From positions 62,001 through 126,000 of the forward strand of contig JALCBY010000008.1 of NCBI GenBank assembly GCA_028066055.1: 64,000 nucleotides of DNA, given 5' to 3'. The notes under the pieces are model-generated. The model did no database searches. It was not told where the DNA came from and saw only the letters and a list, made by a program, of their open reading frames with translations. The stretch comes from Hyphomicrobiaceae bacterium (GTDB taxonomy: Bacteria; Pseudomonadota; Alphaproteobacteria; Rhizobiales; Methyloligellaceae). Shown piece after piece: positions 46,874 through 56,537 of the stretch; position 1 is the first letter of the stretch, and each line of letters begins with the position of its first letter. The position numbers were made by a program, and so were the translations under genes.

Positions 46874-48922
46874 TCAGGCTGCTTCCGCCGAGTGGCTGGC
46901 AAGCACCTGTTCGGCGATTTTGCCTGTCAGTTCGGCCAGATGATCGAACTCGGCCGTGTACGTGCCAACGCCCGCCGTTGCCGACCGCAGCTCGATAATC
47001 AGATTCTGCATCTCCGCTTCGGGCATGTGCGCCTGGACGAGATCCCAGCCATCCCATCCCGGCCGCGCATCGAATCCGAGAATCTGGCCGCGGCGCCCCG
47101 TAATAATCTGATTGATACGCGCCGTGGCGTCCGATGGAACGGCAATCTCGACTGCCATGATGGGCTCAAGCAGGACGGGGGCACATTTCGGCATCCCTTC
47201 GCGCATTGCAAGCGAGCCCGCTGTCTTGAAAGCCTGATCCGATGAGTCGACGCTGTGATACGATCCGTCCTTCAGACAGACGGACACGTCCACGACCGGA
47301 AAACCGAGCGGGCCGCTCGTCAGATACTCCCGTACACCGGTTTCAACCGAAGGAATATACTGTTTCGGCACGACGCCGCCGGTGATGGTATCGCTGAATT
47401 CAAATCCGCCGCCGCGCGGCAACGGTTTGATATCCACCACCACGTCTCCGAACTGACCGTGTCCGCCGGATTGCTTCTTGTGCCGACCGCGTATCTCGAT
47501 CGGCTTCTTGATGGTCTCCTTGTAGGGAACCTGACGGGGACGGGTCTGCGCCGCGATCCCATATTTCCGCTTGAGCCGCTCAAGAGCCACTCTCAGGTGC
47601 ATCTCTCCCTGGCCCCACATGATCATCTCGCCGAGATCCTGACTGTGAGCAAGCGAGACGGACGGATCTTCCTCGATGATCTTGGCAATCGCCTCCGTCA
47701 TCTTCACTTCGTCCTTTCGCTCCGCCGCAGCCACCGCAAGTCCCATGACCGGTGACGGCGCCGCAGGCGTTTCGATTTTCGGAACCGATCCCTTTTCCAG
47801 GCCGAGGGCCGCGCCGGTCTTGATGGATTCCATGCGGCCGAGCGCAACCGTCGAACCAGGGCCTGCGTCCCCACCCTTGACGGGATCCTGGCCCATCAAC
47901 GTGAAAACTCCCGAGATCCGCTCATCCTCATCGTCCGTGTAGACCGTCACGCCATCGGAGAACGATCCGGTGAACACACGCACAAGCGAAAGCTTGCCGC
48001 CATGCTCGGTATGGAATGTCTTGAGCACCTGCGCGCAGGATGGCGTATCCGAAACGCCAAGCCGTTCAGCCGTCTGTGCAACTCCGGGGGCTTCATGGCG
48101 CAGCGCCTTGAGCAAACGCAAAATTCCGTTTCCGTTTTCGGCCGAACCGAGAAGGACGGGGCAAATGTCGCCGTCCTGCATTTCCTTTGAGAGATCATCG
48201 AACACCTTGTCCTGAGGCGGCTCGATATCCTCCAGCAATTGCTCCATCAACTCGTCGTCATAGTCGGCGAGCTGCTCCAGCATTGAAAAGCGTGCTTCTT
48301 TCTGCCTGTCCGAAAGGTCGCCGGGAATGTCCACGACCTCGCTCGGCTGATGCTCGCGATAAACAAAGGCACGCTCCAGCGCCAGATCGACAAAACCCGT
48401 AACGATCTCGTTTTCCCAAATGGGAATCTGACGCAGCACCAAAGGTTTGGAACTGGCCGGTTGAAGGATCGGAAGGATGTCGCGAACGCGCCCTTCCGCC
48501 TTGTCGATCTTGTTCAAAAACAGAAAATGAGGAATGCCACGATCTTCGAGCTGCTTCAAAATCAATTGCAGTGCAGGAACCTTTTTGTCGTCAGGCTCGC
48601 AAACGACAATCGCCGCGTCGCAGCCGGTCAGGGCGGCGGCGGCGTCATGCTGAAATTCGACGGATCCCGGACAATCGATAAATGTATAGGTGTCACCGAG
48701 AAATTCGGTTTGCGCAACATTCAGCTCGACACTCATTGAATGATCGCGCGCTTCCTGACTTGCGTCGCCAATAGTGTTCTTGTCTGCAGCCGTACCCTGG
48801 CGGGTGATCGCCCCTGTGCGGGCGAGAATGGCTTCCAGAAGCGTCGTCTTACCGCTGAGATAGGGGCCAACCAGTGCAATACAGCGCGGACTACCGCCGC
48901 CTTGACCCTTTGCGTCTGTCAT
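46874..48922 (-). CDS. Elongation factor G-like GTPase (EF-G paralogue)
   Basis: A 682-residue translational GTPase related to EF-G but not the housekeeping copy. G1 is GPYLSGKTTL, G3 is DCPGSVEF and G4 is NKID. The switch I region lacks the usual RGITI, reading HSMSVELN instead. Domains II-V follow, with RPRQVPYKETI in domain IV and a GHGQFGDVVVDI segment also found in true EF-G. This is the EF-G-like family (sometimes called EF-G2), whose role is unclear: proposals include ribosome recycling or stress translation. I use the ATG at 48922 with a very strong GGGGAGGT site; 34 codons upstream are open but unsupported. Confidence 0.92.
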   Translation of the reverse strand: MTDAKGQGGGSPRCIALVGPYLSGKTTLLEAILARTGAITRQGTAADKNTIGDASQEARDHSMSVELNVAQTEFLGDTYTFIDCPGSVEFQHDAAAALTGCDAAIVVCEPDDKKVPALQLILKQLEDRGIPHFLFLNKIDKAEGRVRDILPILQPASSKPLVLRQIPIWENEIVTGFVDLALERAFVYREHQPSEVVDIPGDLSDRQKEARFSMLEQLADYDDELMEQLLEDIEPPQDKVFDDLSKEMQDGDICPVLLGSAENGNGILRLLKALRHEAPGVAQTAERLGVSDTPSCAQVLKTFHTEHGGKLSLVRVFTGSFSDGVTVYTDDEDERISGVFTLMGQDPVKGGDAGPGSTVALGRMESIKTGAALGLEKGSVPKIETPAAPSPVMGLAVAAAERKDEVKMTEAIAKIIEEDPSVSLAHSQDLGEMIMWGQGEMHLRVALERLKRKYGIAAQTRPRQVPYKETIKKPIEIRGRHKKQSGGHGQFGDVVVDIKPLPRGGGFEFSDTITGGVVPKQYIPSVETGVREYLTSGPLGFPVVDVSVCLKDGSYHSVDSSDQAFKTAGSLAMREGMPKCAPVLLEPIMAVEIAVPSDATARINQIITGRRGQILGFDARPGWDGWDLVQAHMPEAEMQNLIIELRSATAGVGTYTAEFDHLAELTGKIAEQVLASHSAEAA

Positions 48923-49318
48923 TTTGTTACCTCCCCTCAACAACTTAGCAACATGCTCACGCGTCCGTCCGGCGCGCGGAGAACGCCCTGACGCTATCGT
49001 GTCAACTGTATGACGTTCTGGCAAGCCTCTGGAGTCCCGGAACGAAACACTCTGTCGATCCGGTCAGCGTTTCCGGATTGCTACGAGGCTTCAACTCCGG
49101 GAGAGAAGGTTTCGATCGGCGGAAATGAATGGGGGTTCGCGCACGAGGTTTCGTCGCGCCGGACCACCGGCATGTGGCCTTCCGATCGTCTCGCATCGTT
49201 CCGTTGGTGCCTTAAGATGACTGAGTGCGGTTCCCCACAAAGCTGCATACCGCTGCAGCAATCTGCACGATCACCATCACACTTCGCGGCGACGGAAATG
49301 CACCCGATGCAGGGGCGG
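48923..49318. other. 396-bp intergenic region upstream of the EF-G-like gene
   Basis: No gene that I can support. The EF-G-like promoter should be at its left end. The short frames on both strands lack initiation signals and family character. Confidence 0.6.
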
Positions 49319-49738
49319 TCACGTTTCCCCATCTGTGCCCGGCCCGAGCGGCTGTCCGAAGCTGAACTCGATGACATAGCCATCCGGGTCTTCAAGCGCA
49401 CACAGATACCCGACGGGATGAGGAAGCTGCTGCGGTTCCCACAACAGGCAGCCGGCCGCCCGCCCTTCCTCCGCTACGCGATCCACATCGTCACGGGCTG
49501 AAACAGCAAATCCATAGTGCGTCATGTCGCCCTCCGTACGCTCATGTTTGTGTCCACCTTCGAGCAATACGAGAACGAACTGGGTTTCTCTTCCGGTTTC
49601 GGCCATCCATGCCGCCGCGTCGTTGGCGCCTTCTCCATGCCGCCGCACGACTTTCAGACCGCAGAAGCGCTCGTAAAAGGCGATCGACTGTTCCAGATCC
49701 CGAACATGCAGGGCGCAGTGGGTAAATACCGTTTTCAT
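49319..49738 (-). CDS. VOC-family (glyoxalase-like) protein
   Basis: A 139-residue vicinal-oxygen-chelate protein. The metal-ligand pattern is His in THCALHVRDLEQSIAFYERFC, Glu in VLVLLEGG, His in MTHYGFAV and Glu in GYVIEFSFG, so metal binding is likely. The sequence resembles lactoylglutathione lyase (GloA), including the FYERFCGLKVV opening and LEDPDGYVIEF ending, but also other glyoxalase/dioxygenase relatives. I start at the ATG at 49738. The upstream 36 codons overlap the promoter region of hsp20. It diverges from hsp20. Confidence 0.88.
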   Translation of the reverse strand: MKTVFTHCALHVRDLEQSIAFYERFCGLKVVRRHGEGANDAAAWMAETGRETQFVLVLLEGGHKHERTEGDMTHYGFAVSARDDVDRVAEEGRAAGCLLWEPQQLPHPVGYLCALEDPDGYVIEFSFGQPLGPGTDGET

Positions 49739-49865
49739 ATGCAGAAGAACCTCCCTCGGGCGCGGCGACGCCTCCTGCCATTGAGCCAGATCAAGGAGTT
49801 TTGCCCGCGACCGTATCAAAGTGAAGGTCAAGTATGGCACTTGCATTCAGTAAGGAGATTACACA

Positions 49866-50351
49866 ATGGCAGAGGACAAGGGCATACCCCCGGCTCGGCG
49901 TTACTCCGACCCCTTCGCCGCCCTGCGCGCCGAGATGGATCAATTGTTCGACCACTTCTCGGTCGGCAGATTTCCCAGCCTGCCGCGCCTCATGGAGCCG
50001 GCTGGCGCAGGCGGAACCATGGTTCCAAGCATTGACGTTCATGAGAGCGACAAAAAGATCGTCGTGGAAGCCGAACTGCCGGGCATTGACGAGAAGGATG
50101 TCTCCGTGACGCTGCATGATAGCGTCCTGACGGTCAAAGGCGAAAAGAAGTTTGAGGAAAAAAAGGAAGAACAGAACTATCACACAATGGAACGCCGCTA
50201 CGGCAGCTTCACACGTGCTGTTCGTCTTCCCAATACGGCTGATGAGGACAATGTTTCGGCCGACTTCAAGAAGGGCATTCTGACGGTCACCGTCGCAAAG
50301 AAACCCGGTTCGGAGCCAAAAGAGCGCCAGATCGAGATCAAATCCAACTGA
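49866..50351 (+). CDS. Small heat-shock protein, Hsp20 family
   Basis: A 161-residue alpha-crystallin-type chaperone (IbpA/HspH-like) that holds unfolding proteins. The alpha-crystallin domain spans about residues 50-150, with the conserved VEAELPGIDEKDVSV and the ending GILTVTVAKKP. AAGGAG precedes the ATG. The short divergent region (127 bp) shows no ROSE RNA thermometer or obvious heat-shock promoter that I can point to. Confidence 0.95.
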   Translation: MAEDKGIPPARRYSDPFAALRAEMDQLFDHFSVGRFPSLPRLMEPAGAGGTMVPSIDVHESDKKIVVEAELPGIDEKDVSVTLHDSVLTVKGEKKFEEKKEEQNYHTMERRYGSFTRAVRLPNTADEDNVSADFKKGILTVTVAKKPGSEPKERQIEIKSN

Positions 50352-50362
50352 TCTCAATCTCA

Positions 50363-50399
50363 CGAATGACAAGGCAGGCTCGCGAATGACAAGGCAGGC
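50363..50399. repeat. 17-bp direct repeat after hsp20
   Basis: CGAATGACAAGGCAGGC occurs at 50363-50379 and 50383-50399, a 20-bp period, in the gap between convergent hsp20 and RND genes. It probably arose by local duplication. Confidence 0.85.
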
Positions 50400-50416
50400 G
50401 GTGCTCAGGCACCGCC
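50397..50416. terminator. Hairpin between convergent hsp20 and RND genes
   Basis: An 8-bp stem GGCGGTGC / GCACCGCC with a TCAG loop. There is no T tract, so its role as a terminator is uncertain. Confidence 0.4.
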
Positions 50417-50444
50417 TCAACAAACTCCAACAAGCTTGAATGCC

Positions 50445-53400
50445 TTATTCCGCAGGCGCAGTCTTTCGCCGCCTCCGCGGACGCCGCGTTTTTTTCGCCT
50501 TTTCGGCCGCGCGCTTCAGGGCGCGTGTTTCCAGCGGACCGACAACCAGTGTCAGCATCGGCGGAACAATCAGCAGCGTCAGCACGGCCGACAGGGACAG
50601 CCCGCCCACGACCACCGAGCCCAACCCCCTGTAGAGTTCGGATCCCGCGCCGGGGAAGAAGACCAGCGGCAACATTCCAAAGACGGACGTCAAAGTGGAC
50701 ATGAAGATCGGGCGAATGCGGTTGCGGGTGGCCTCGGTGATCGCTTCCTGCGGCGGCATCTTGTCGACGCGCAAATGAAGCAAGGTCTGATGAACGAGGA
50801 GAATGGCATTGTTCACGACAATGCCAATCAGGATTACGAAGCCGAGCAACGTCAACATGTCCAGCGACTGGAAATAGAAAATGTTGAGGAAGGCCAGTCC
50901 CGCCACGCCACCCGCAGCCGCCATCGGAACGGACAACATGATGACGAGCGGGTAGACAAAACTCTCGAACAGAATGGCCATGACTAGGTACACGATGATC
51001 ATCGCCACGATGAGATCGCCCACCATGTGGTTCCACGTCTGGGTCAGTTTGTCCGCCGTACCCGTGATCCGCATCCGGACGCCGTCAGGCAGACCTTCTG
51101 CACGCATCGGCTTGATGACATCCGATTCCAGAATCTCGATTGCCCGCTCGAGAGGAACGGCCGGAGACGGGACCACCTCAAGGGTCACCGTCCTTTGACG
51201 TTCGCGATGACGAATGGCCGTTGGGCCGGAGGTCATCTCAACCCTGGCGACCGATGAGACGGGCAGGATCTGACCGTCCCGGGTCACAACAGGCAGGTTT
51301 CCGATATCCTGCGTCTGGCCGACTTTGTCGAGCGGTCCTTTGAGCATCAGGTCGAGCCGGGAGTTACCAACCGTGACTTCGACCACCCGAAGACCGTCAT
51401 TGAACGTGTCGATGGTCTCGCCGAGCTCGACCGGTGACACGCCATTGTCGGTGAGCCGCATACGATCCGGGAAGACCCGGACCTCCGGCGCGCCGAGCTC
51501 CAGACCCGGGTTAGGCCGGAACTGGTTACCCTGGTCGAGTGGAAGAACTTTGAGAATCCGTCCGGTGGCTGCAAGAGCCGCCGTCAAAATAGTTTCGAGT
51601 TCGGGACCCGAGATATCCAGCTCGATCTTGCGCCCCCCACCAATACCCCGGGCGAAGATGGAGCGCTGGTTGATGATCGCGAAGGTTCCTGGCTCCTTGA
51701 ACACGGGCCGTTGCAGAATTTCTTTCAATTCGCCGACACGGGTGGGATCGACCGCGGCTGCACCGAGGAATGTCCTGGAGCGCCATGCAACGAAAAAGAA
51801 CCTGTCGATCTTTGGCGGCCCGCTCTCGGTTTCCTCCGGCCCCGACACGGATTTGAGCAGCGGTTTGATGTCATCCTCGATCCGCTTGGCGATACTTGTC
51901 GTCGTATCGAGATTGTAGCCGGGCGGCGGTATCAGGATTCCGAACATCAGGTTACGGTTCCCCTCAGGCAGATACTCCAGTTTCGGCAGGAACATCCAGG
52001 CGCCTGTCGCGCATGCGGCGGAGGTCACGCCCACGACGAGGACAGCGGCAATCTTGTTGCGGGTCACCAGCTTCGTAAAGCCGACGATAGCAGCGACGAA
52101 CCCATGCGCCAGTTCATCGATCCCCGGTATGTAGACGCGTTTGAAGGGTTTATCGGCTTTGCCCGACCGGCGGGCGAGAAGCCGGCTCGCGAGCGCGGGG
52201 ATAACCGTGACCGACACGAGCAGCGACAAGAGGACGGAGACCGAGATGGCAACGCCGATATCGCGGAACAGCTGCCCGACCTCAAGCTGCATGATCAACA
52301 CGGGAATGAAAACCATGACCGTGGTGAGCGCGGAGACAAAAACCGCACCCCAAACCTGCTGGGTCCCGTAGTAAGCCGCATCCTGCGCGGATTTGCCCTG
52401 CTCGCGCAGTCTGAAGATATTCTCAAGCACCACAATCGCCGCGTCGACGACCATACCGACAGCGAAAGCAAGCCCGGCGAGCGAAATCACGTTGAGCGAG
52501 CGCCCCAGCGCCGCCATTGCAACGAAGGAGCCGATAACCGAGACCGGAATCGCCAGAGAGACAATCACGGTCGCGCGCCACGACCGCAGGAAGATCATCA
52601 GGATCAGGGCGGCGAGCGTGCCGCCAATCCAGATATTCTGGCGAACCAGATTGACCGACGACGTGATGTAGATCGTTTCATCGTACACCTGCCTGAGCTG
52701 CAGGCCCTCCTGCGGAACCGCCCGCTCATTCAGCTCGCGGATTGCTTCCTTTATGCCATCCATCGTCTCGATGACGTTGGCGCCGGTCTCACGCTCCGCA
52801 TTGAACGCAAGCGCGGGCTGACCATCCAGCCTGATCTTGGCAAAGGCCTCCTTGTAGGCGAAACCGACGCGCGCGATATCCGCAATCGTGACCCGGGCAA
52901 GGCCACCAGACTGTTCGTCGCGGATCGAGCGCAAAACGACGTTGCGAATGCTGTCCAGCGTATTGAGTTCGCCCTCGGTGCGCACAACGTAGCGGCGTTT
53001 GCCTTCGTCAACGTCGCCTGCACTCATCACGGCGTTGTTGCGCCGCAGCACGTCGATTACGTTGGAAACGGTGAGACGGTAGCGGGCAAGCAGCTCCGGC
53101 TCGACGACGACCTCGATTTCGCGTTCGCTGGCGCCGTAGACATTGACCTGTCCGACCCCTTTGACGCGCTCAATCCGATCCTGAATGACGTCCTTGACGA
53201 AATCGCCGAATTCATGGATCGGACGCGTGTTGCCGGACGCACGGGTCACGATGAACCACGCAATCGGACTGTCCTCCGCGCCGGCAAGCTTGATGGTCGG
53301 CTCATCCGCCTCATCGGGATATCCGGTCACGCGGTCCAACCGGTTCGCAACTTCCAGCATGGCCCGGTCCATGGCCGTGCCCACCGCAAACTCCATGGTG

Positions 53401-53672
53401 ATCCGGCTGCTGCCCTGCTCGGACGTGCTGATGATTTCGGTCAGGCCGCCGATACCCCGCAGAACGTCTTCCTGGCGGATCACGACTTCCCGCTCGATTT
53501 CAGCTGGCGCGGCTCCGAACCAGGAGGTCGAGACGGTAATGACCGGGCGGTTCACGTCCGGCGTAAGCTGGATCGGAATCGTCTGCAGCGCGACAACACC
53601 GAACATGACCACCATGAGAACAATGGAGATGACAGCGGTCGGGCGATCGATGGATGCGCGGATAACGTTCAT
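50445..53672 (-). CDS. RND efflux transporter (second system)
   Basis: A 1075-residue inner-membrane RND pump with the usual twelve-helix layout and periplasmic loops (PAEIEREVVIRQEDVLRGIGG-like porter start, shown by APAEIEREV). TM4 has one acidic residue (Asp410 in MVVDAAIVVLEN, Ala411 after it), unlike the Asp-Asp pair in the HAE1 pump at 20559. That suggests a different transport class. The C-terminus ends in a very basic Arg/Lys stretch (about 1048-1072). It overlaps the adaptor gene by 4 bp and should be translated with it. No outer-membrane partner is adjacent. Confidence 0.95.
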   Translation of the reverse strand: MNVIRASIDRPTAVISIVLMVVMFGVVALQTIPIQLTPDVNRPVITVSTSWFGAAPAEIEREVVIRQEDVLRGIGGLTEIISTSEQGSSRITMEFAVGTAMDRAMLEVANRLDRVTGYPDEADEPTIKLAGAEDSPIAWFIVTRASGNTRPIHEFGDFVKDVIQDRIERVKGVGQVNVYGASEREIEVVVEPELLARYRLTVSNVIDVLRRNNAVMSAGDVDEGKRRYVVRTEGELNTLDSIRNVVLRSIRDEQSGGLARVTIADIARVGFAYKEAFAKIRLDGQPALAFNAERETGANVIETMDGIKEAIRELNERAVPQEGLQLRQVYDETIYITSSVNLVRQNIWIGGTLAALILMIFLRSWRATVIVSLAIPVSVIGSFVAMAALGRSLNVISLAGLAFAVGMVVDAAIVVLENIFRLREQGKSAQDAAYYGTQQVWGAVFVSALTTVMVFIPVLIMQLEVGQLFRDIGVAISVSVLLSLLVSVTVIPALASRLLARRSGKADKPFKRVYIPGIDELAHGFVAAIVGFTKLVTRNKIAAVLVVGVTSAACATGAWMFLPKLEYLPEGNRNLMFGILIPPPGYNLDTTTSIAKRIEDDIKPLLKSVSGPEETESGPPKIDRFFFVAWRSRTFLGAAAVDPTRVGELKEILQRPVFKEPGTFAIINQRSIFARGIGGGRKIELDISGPELETILTAALAATGRILKVLPLDQGNQFRPNPGLELGAPEVRVFPDRMRLTDNGVSPVELGETIDTFNDGLRVVEVTVGNSRLDLMLKGPLDKVGQTQDIGNLPVVTRDGQILPVSSVARVEMTSGPTAIRHRERQRTVTLEVVPSPAVPLERAIEILESDVIKPMRAEGLPDGVRMRITGTADKLTQTWNHMVGDLIVAMIIVYLVMAILFESFVYPLVIMLSVPMAAAGGVAGLAFLNIFYFQSLDMLTLLGFVILIGIVVNNAILLVHQTLLHLRVDKMPPQEAITEATRNRIRPIFMSTLTSVFGMLPLVFFPGAGSELYRGLGSVVVGGLSLSAVLTLLIVPPMLTLVVGPLETRALKRAAEKAKKTRRPRRRRKTAPAE

Positions 53673-54811
53673 GAAGAGCCTTTTTCGACTCGCACCTTTG
53701 TACCGGGCTGAATGCGCTCATTGCCGCGAATAACGACCAACTCGCCCTTCTTGAGGCCGGAAACGACTTCCAGCCGGCCCCCGACCGCTTCGCCGACCGT
53801 CACCGGACGGGGCATCGCCTTGTGATCTTTGACGACAAAAACCATATCGCCGTTCGGCCGTTTCAGAATTGCGTCCTTGTGAACGGTCACAACCTCACGG
53901 TCATCGCTGACCGGAACTGCAACGATGACGGATTGCGACTCGGCAAGCGGGCGCACGGTTTTGGAAAAATCCGGAACCAGACGAACAATCCGCGTGCGCG
54001 TCAACGGGTTCTCAGAGGGCAGTATCGCACGCACGGTGGCCATGTGCTTTGTACCGTCGTCAAGCGTGAACTCAACCTTTCTGCCAAGCGGCAAGCCCGA
54101 GAGCCGCCGCACGGGCATGTCCGCTTCGACTTCCAGTGCACGATCTCCGATAATCCGGACGACCCTGTCGCCCTTGCTCACATACGCGCCGACTTCTGTA
54201 TATCGTCGGACCACCACGCCATCATACTGCGCACGAACGGTCGCGTACTCCAGGTCGATCTGGCGACGTTGCAGATTCGTCCGCCTGATGGCGACATTTG
54301 CGCGCGCGCGGCCAACCCGCGCCTCCGCAACACCAGCCTTCTTTTGCGCATCTTCAAATTTTGCGTGGGAAAACGCGACCGACTTCCGCAAACCTTCCTG
54401 GCGACGGAGTTCCGTCAACGCGACTTCCTTCTCGGCCACCCAGGTTTCGAGTTCGGCCTGCGCTTCCGCCAGTTCGCTTTGCGACATCTCGACCTCGGCC
54501 TGAAGCGTTTCACTATCAAGATCGGCAATCACCTGGCCTTTGGAAACCCGATCGCCAACCTCGACCCTGATCGCACCAACCGGCCCTGCGATACGCGCCG
54601 CGACATCGCCTACACGCAACGAAACCAACCGACCGGCAATCGGAACGGTCTGGCTGAGCGGCTCGACGCGAACTTTCTCCACGACCACGAGCTCGCCCTC
54701 GGGCGCCTGCCCCAGCACCGGCGCGCCGCCGCCAATGTCGACGAACAGCAGAGCCGTGAAGACGCCGACGAGCGTGGCCGCATGGCGCAATAATGTCATT
54801 TTACGCGGCAT
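53669..54811 (-). CDS. RND efflux periplasmic adaptor subunit (second system)
   Basis: A 380-residue membrane-fusion protein from the ATG at 54811; a second Met four codons on (54799) is also possible. It has a signal peptide (MTLLRHAATLVGVFTALLF), a lipoyl half VGDRVSKGQVIADLDSETL, a long coiled-coil hairpin (about 110-180) and the second lipoyl half YDGVVVRRYTEVGAYVSKGD. No lipobox is obvious. It precedes the pump gene with a 4-bp overlap. Two 23-bp tandem repeats lie about 110 bp upstream and may be its operator. Confidence 0.94.
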   Translation of the reverse strand: MPRKMTLLRHAATLVGVFTALLFVDIGGGAPVLGQAPEGELVVVEKVRVEPLSQTVPIAGRLVSLRVGDVAARIAGPVGAIRVEVGDRVSKGQVIADLDSETLQAEVEMSQSELAEAQAELETWVAEKEVALTELRRQEGLRKSVAFSHAKFEDAQKKAGVAEARVGRARANVAIRRTNLQRRQIDLEYATVRAQYDGVVVRRYTEVGAYVSKGDRVVRIIGDRALEVEADMPVRRLSGLPLGRKVEFTLDDGTKHMATVRAILPSENPLTRTRIVRLVPDFSKTVRPLAESQSVIVAVPVSDDREVVTVHKDAILKRPNGDMVFVVKDHKAMPRPVTVGEAVGGRLEVVSGLKKGELVVIRGNERIQPGTKVRVEKGSS

Positions 54812-54919
54812 GAATCTGTCACTTGAACCTGAACGGACGCAAAGCATAACAGCCTTCTTCTTATGATCATCGACATATTCGGATATTCGGGCGTTTTGTG
54901 ATTGATTTGCTCCCGCAAG

Positions 54920-54965
54920 ATTATACGCGCGGAAAGACCGTTATTATACGCGCGGAAAGACCGTT
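54920..54965. repeat. 23-bp tandem repeat upstream of the second RND operon
   Basis: Two exact tandem copies of a 23-bp unit containing TATACGCGCGGAAAGACCG. It lies 109 bp upstream of the adaptor start, so it may hold two repressor or activator sites, or be a duplication. Confidence 0.9.
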
Positions 54966-55342
54966 TCCCGGCGCAGGAAATACGCCATTTCTCTCATCCG
55001 ATTAAATCAAATCTTGGAAACCGTGCCGGAATCGCATGACGGACCGGCGACATCATGGCAATTCGGCCGATTCATGCCCCCGTCTACAATCTTCTATCGT
55101 ATATGCTGCCGCAGGTGAGGTCACAACTGCGTTTCGGGTCGCATATCAATTCAAGTCCATTTAATGCCGAATGTAGCCCTGCGCCGCGATTAACCACGAA
55201 ATGGACGAAATTTCGCCTGAATCGCGCCCTTCCCCGCCTCACTGTCGGCAAGAATCGCCTTTAGCTTGCTCAATAAGAAACGCGTGGATCCCGTGCTTGG
55301 GGGCACGGATCCAGTTAAAGCGTTCGGGAGGGAAAAAACGTC

Positions 55343-55721
55343 ATGTTCGCATCCAGTGCGTCAGCTGGCTCGCGAGGCCAGCGCGGACGATCAGTTCCAA
55401 GTGTAATTGGTTGTTTTTCGGGGCTGCATCCAACGAGTGTATCTTCGTGCGGACGGCGTTCCTTCCTGAACATTGCGACGGAAAAGATGGCTGACCCACG
55501 TACCAGTTATGTCGTTTTGAGACCGGTGTGTACCCCCGTGCCTCCGGTTCGGTACGGCTCTGCCGCTGGTATTGCCGGGTATGCTCCCCCCCGCATTCGC
55601 GCAGTCGGAAACGACAGCGCACATCCCGGCAGCCAGCGGCAACACCCTTTCGTGGCCGGCAAGTTTACACGAGCACGTTGTCAAATGCGCACCCAAGACG
55701 GACGCGCCGGTGCGCAACTGA
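55343..55721 (+). pseudogene. Possible decayed secreted-protein gene
   Basis: An ATG at 55343 follows a GGGAGGG site, but the frame gives an arginine/serine-rich product. In another frame, 55542-55610 reads as a signal-peptide end (LRFGTALPLVLPG, then MLPPAFAQSE), opened by a stop at 55518 and closed at 55719. A third frame reads on further. Such frame switching fits a gene broken by frameshifts, but I cannot name the family, and chance is possible. Confidence 0.25.
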
Positions 55722-56537
55722 TGACGCAACAACAACTGAATCTATTCTGCCTTTCACTTGGGACTCCGAGCCTTCGCCGCTGCCCCCGCGCAGCGAGAGG
55801 AACGGTTGTCCCGGCGCGAGTGCAGTGTCCTGGGACTGTTCGCCGTCACAGCCCACGCCACTGCCTGGCGCGACGCGCGTATTGTGGGTCCGGTCGATAG
55901 TCTCGCGTCCGGGATCGGGGTGAACTCGCACACCCCACCCGCGGATCGCCCGCAACGCGCTCAGGCCGGCCTCCCTTGTTCCCCGCGCCAACATCGGTGG
56001 GACATTGGGAGAGCCGGCCGCCTCTTAAACCTGTAGAGGCTACTCAACTGGGATGGCGGACCGTGCTGCCGCTGCCAATCTGCGTTCAGACCGTTTGCCG
56101 TACATGTGACGCCAGGGAGGGAGGAGCGTCAACATACGGCGCGGCTGCGGCAGCGTCCGCCAGGAAACGATGTGCGGTCAAAACCCATACTCGCCCACCG
56201 CTCCTTGTGACCAAGAACCTTCTCGCCAGATGATCCTTTTGCCCGTTTGATCCAACCTATGTGGCTGGTGAGCCGGTCAAGTTACAGAGGAAGTAATCAC
56301 CGTTAGCCACGGTTCAAGATGGGGCGCTGGCGAACCGGCTAAATTCCAGGCTCTCGCCTGGATTGGCTTGCTTAATTTTCTCAAAATTGCGTATTATTTT
56401 TTACTATTTTGATATAAATTAAAAACACATACTATTAACAGATAAAATTGAGATTTCATTTTGCGAATTGAATCAAAATCGCAGAAATTCGAAATCGGGC
56501 ATTTTTGATCCAATTTTCCGGGTCGCGACCGGTCGGC

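Larger units (their letters stand above)
54812..56537. other. 1.7-kb stretch without a convincing gene
   Basis: Open frames here are short, overlap on both strands and lack family character. The stretch holds a 23-bp tandem repeat (54920-54965), a near-perfect hairpin (55286-55312), a GGGAGGG-ATG start (55343) opening into frames that look broken, a small hairpin (56346-56361) and a very AT-rich segment (56401-56460 has only about 10 G/C in 60). It may be a decayed gene and its surroundings. Confidence 0.7.

Noticed and set aside
49739..49865. ROSE-type RNA thermometer before hsp20
   Set aside because: No convincing stem pairing the AAGGAG site with a U-rich partner could be seen by eye.
51711..53711. 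666-codon plus-strand open frame across the second RND pump
   Set aside because: Antisense shadow; the minus strand encodes a complete RND transporter. The product is Arg/Asp/His-rich without a recognisable domain.
55665..55994. 109-codon minus-strand frame in the gene-poor stretch
   Set aside because: Low-complexity Arg/Gly/Ser product, no start signal and no domain.
54812..56537. Mobile-element explanation for the gene-poor stretch
   Set aside because: I found no inverted terminal repeats, target-site duplication, transposase motif or tRNA gene, so I report only the unusual content.
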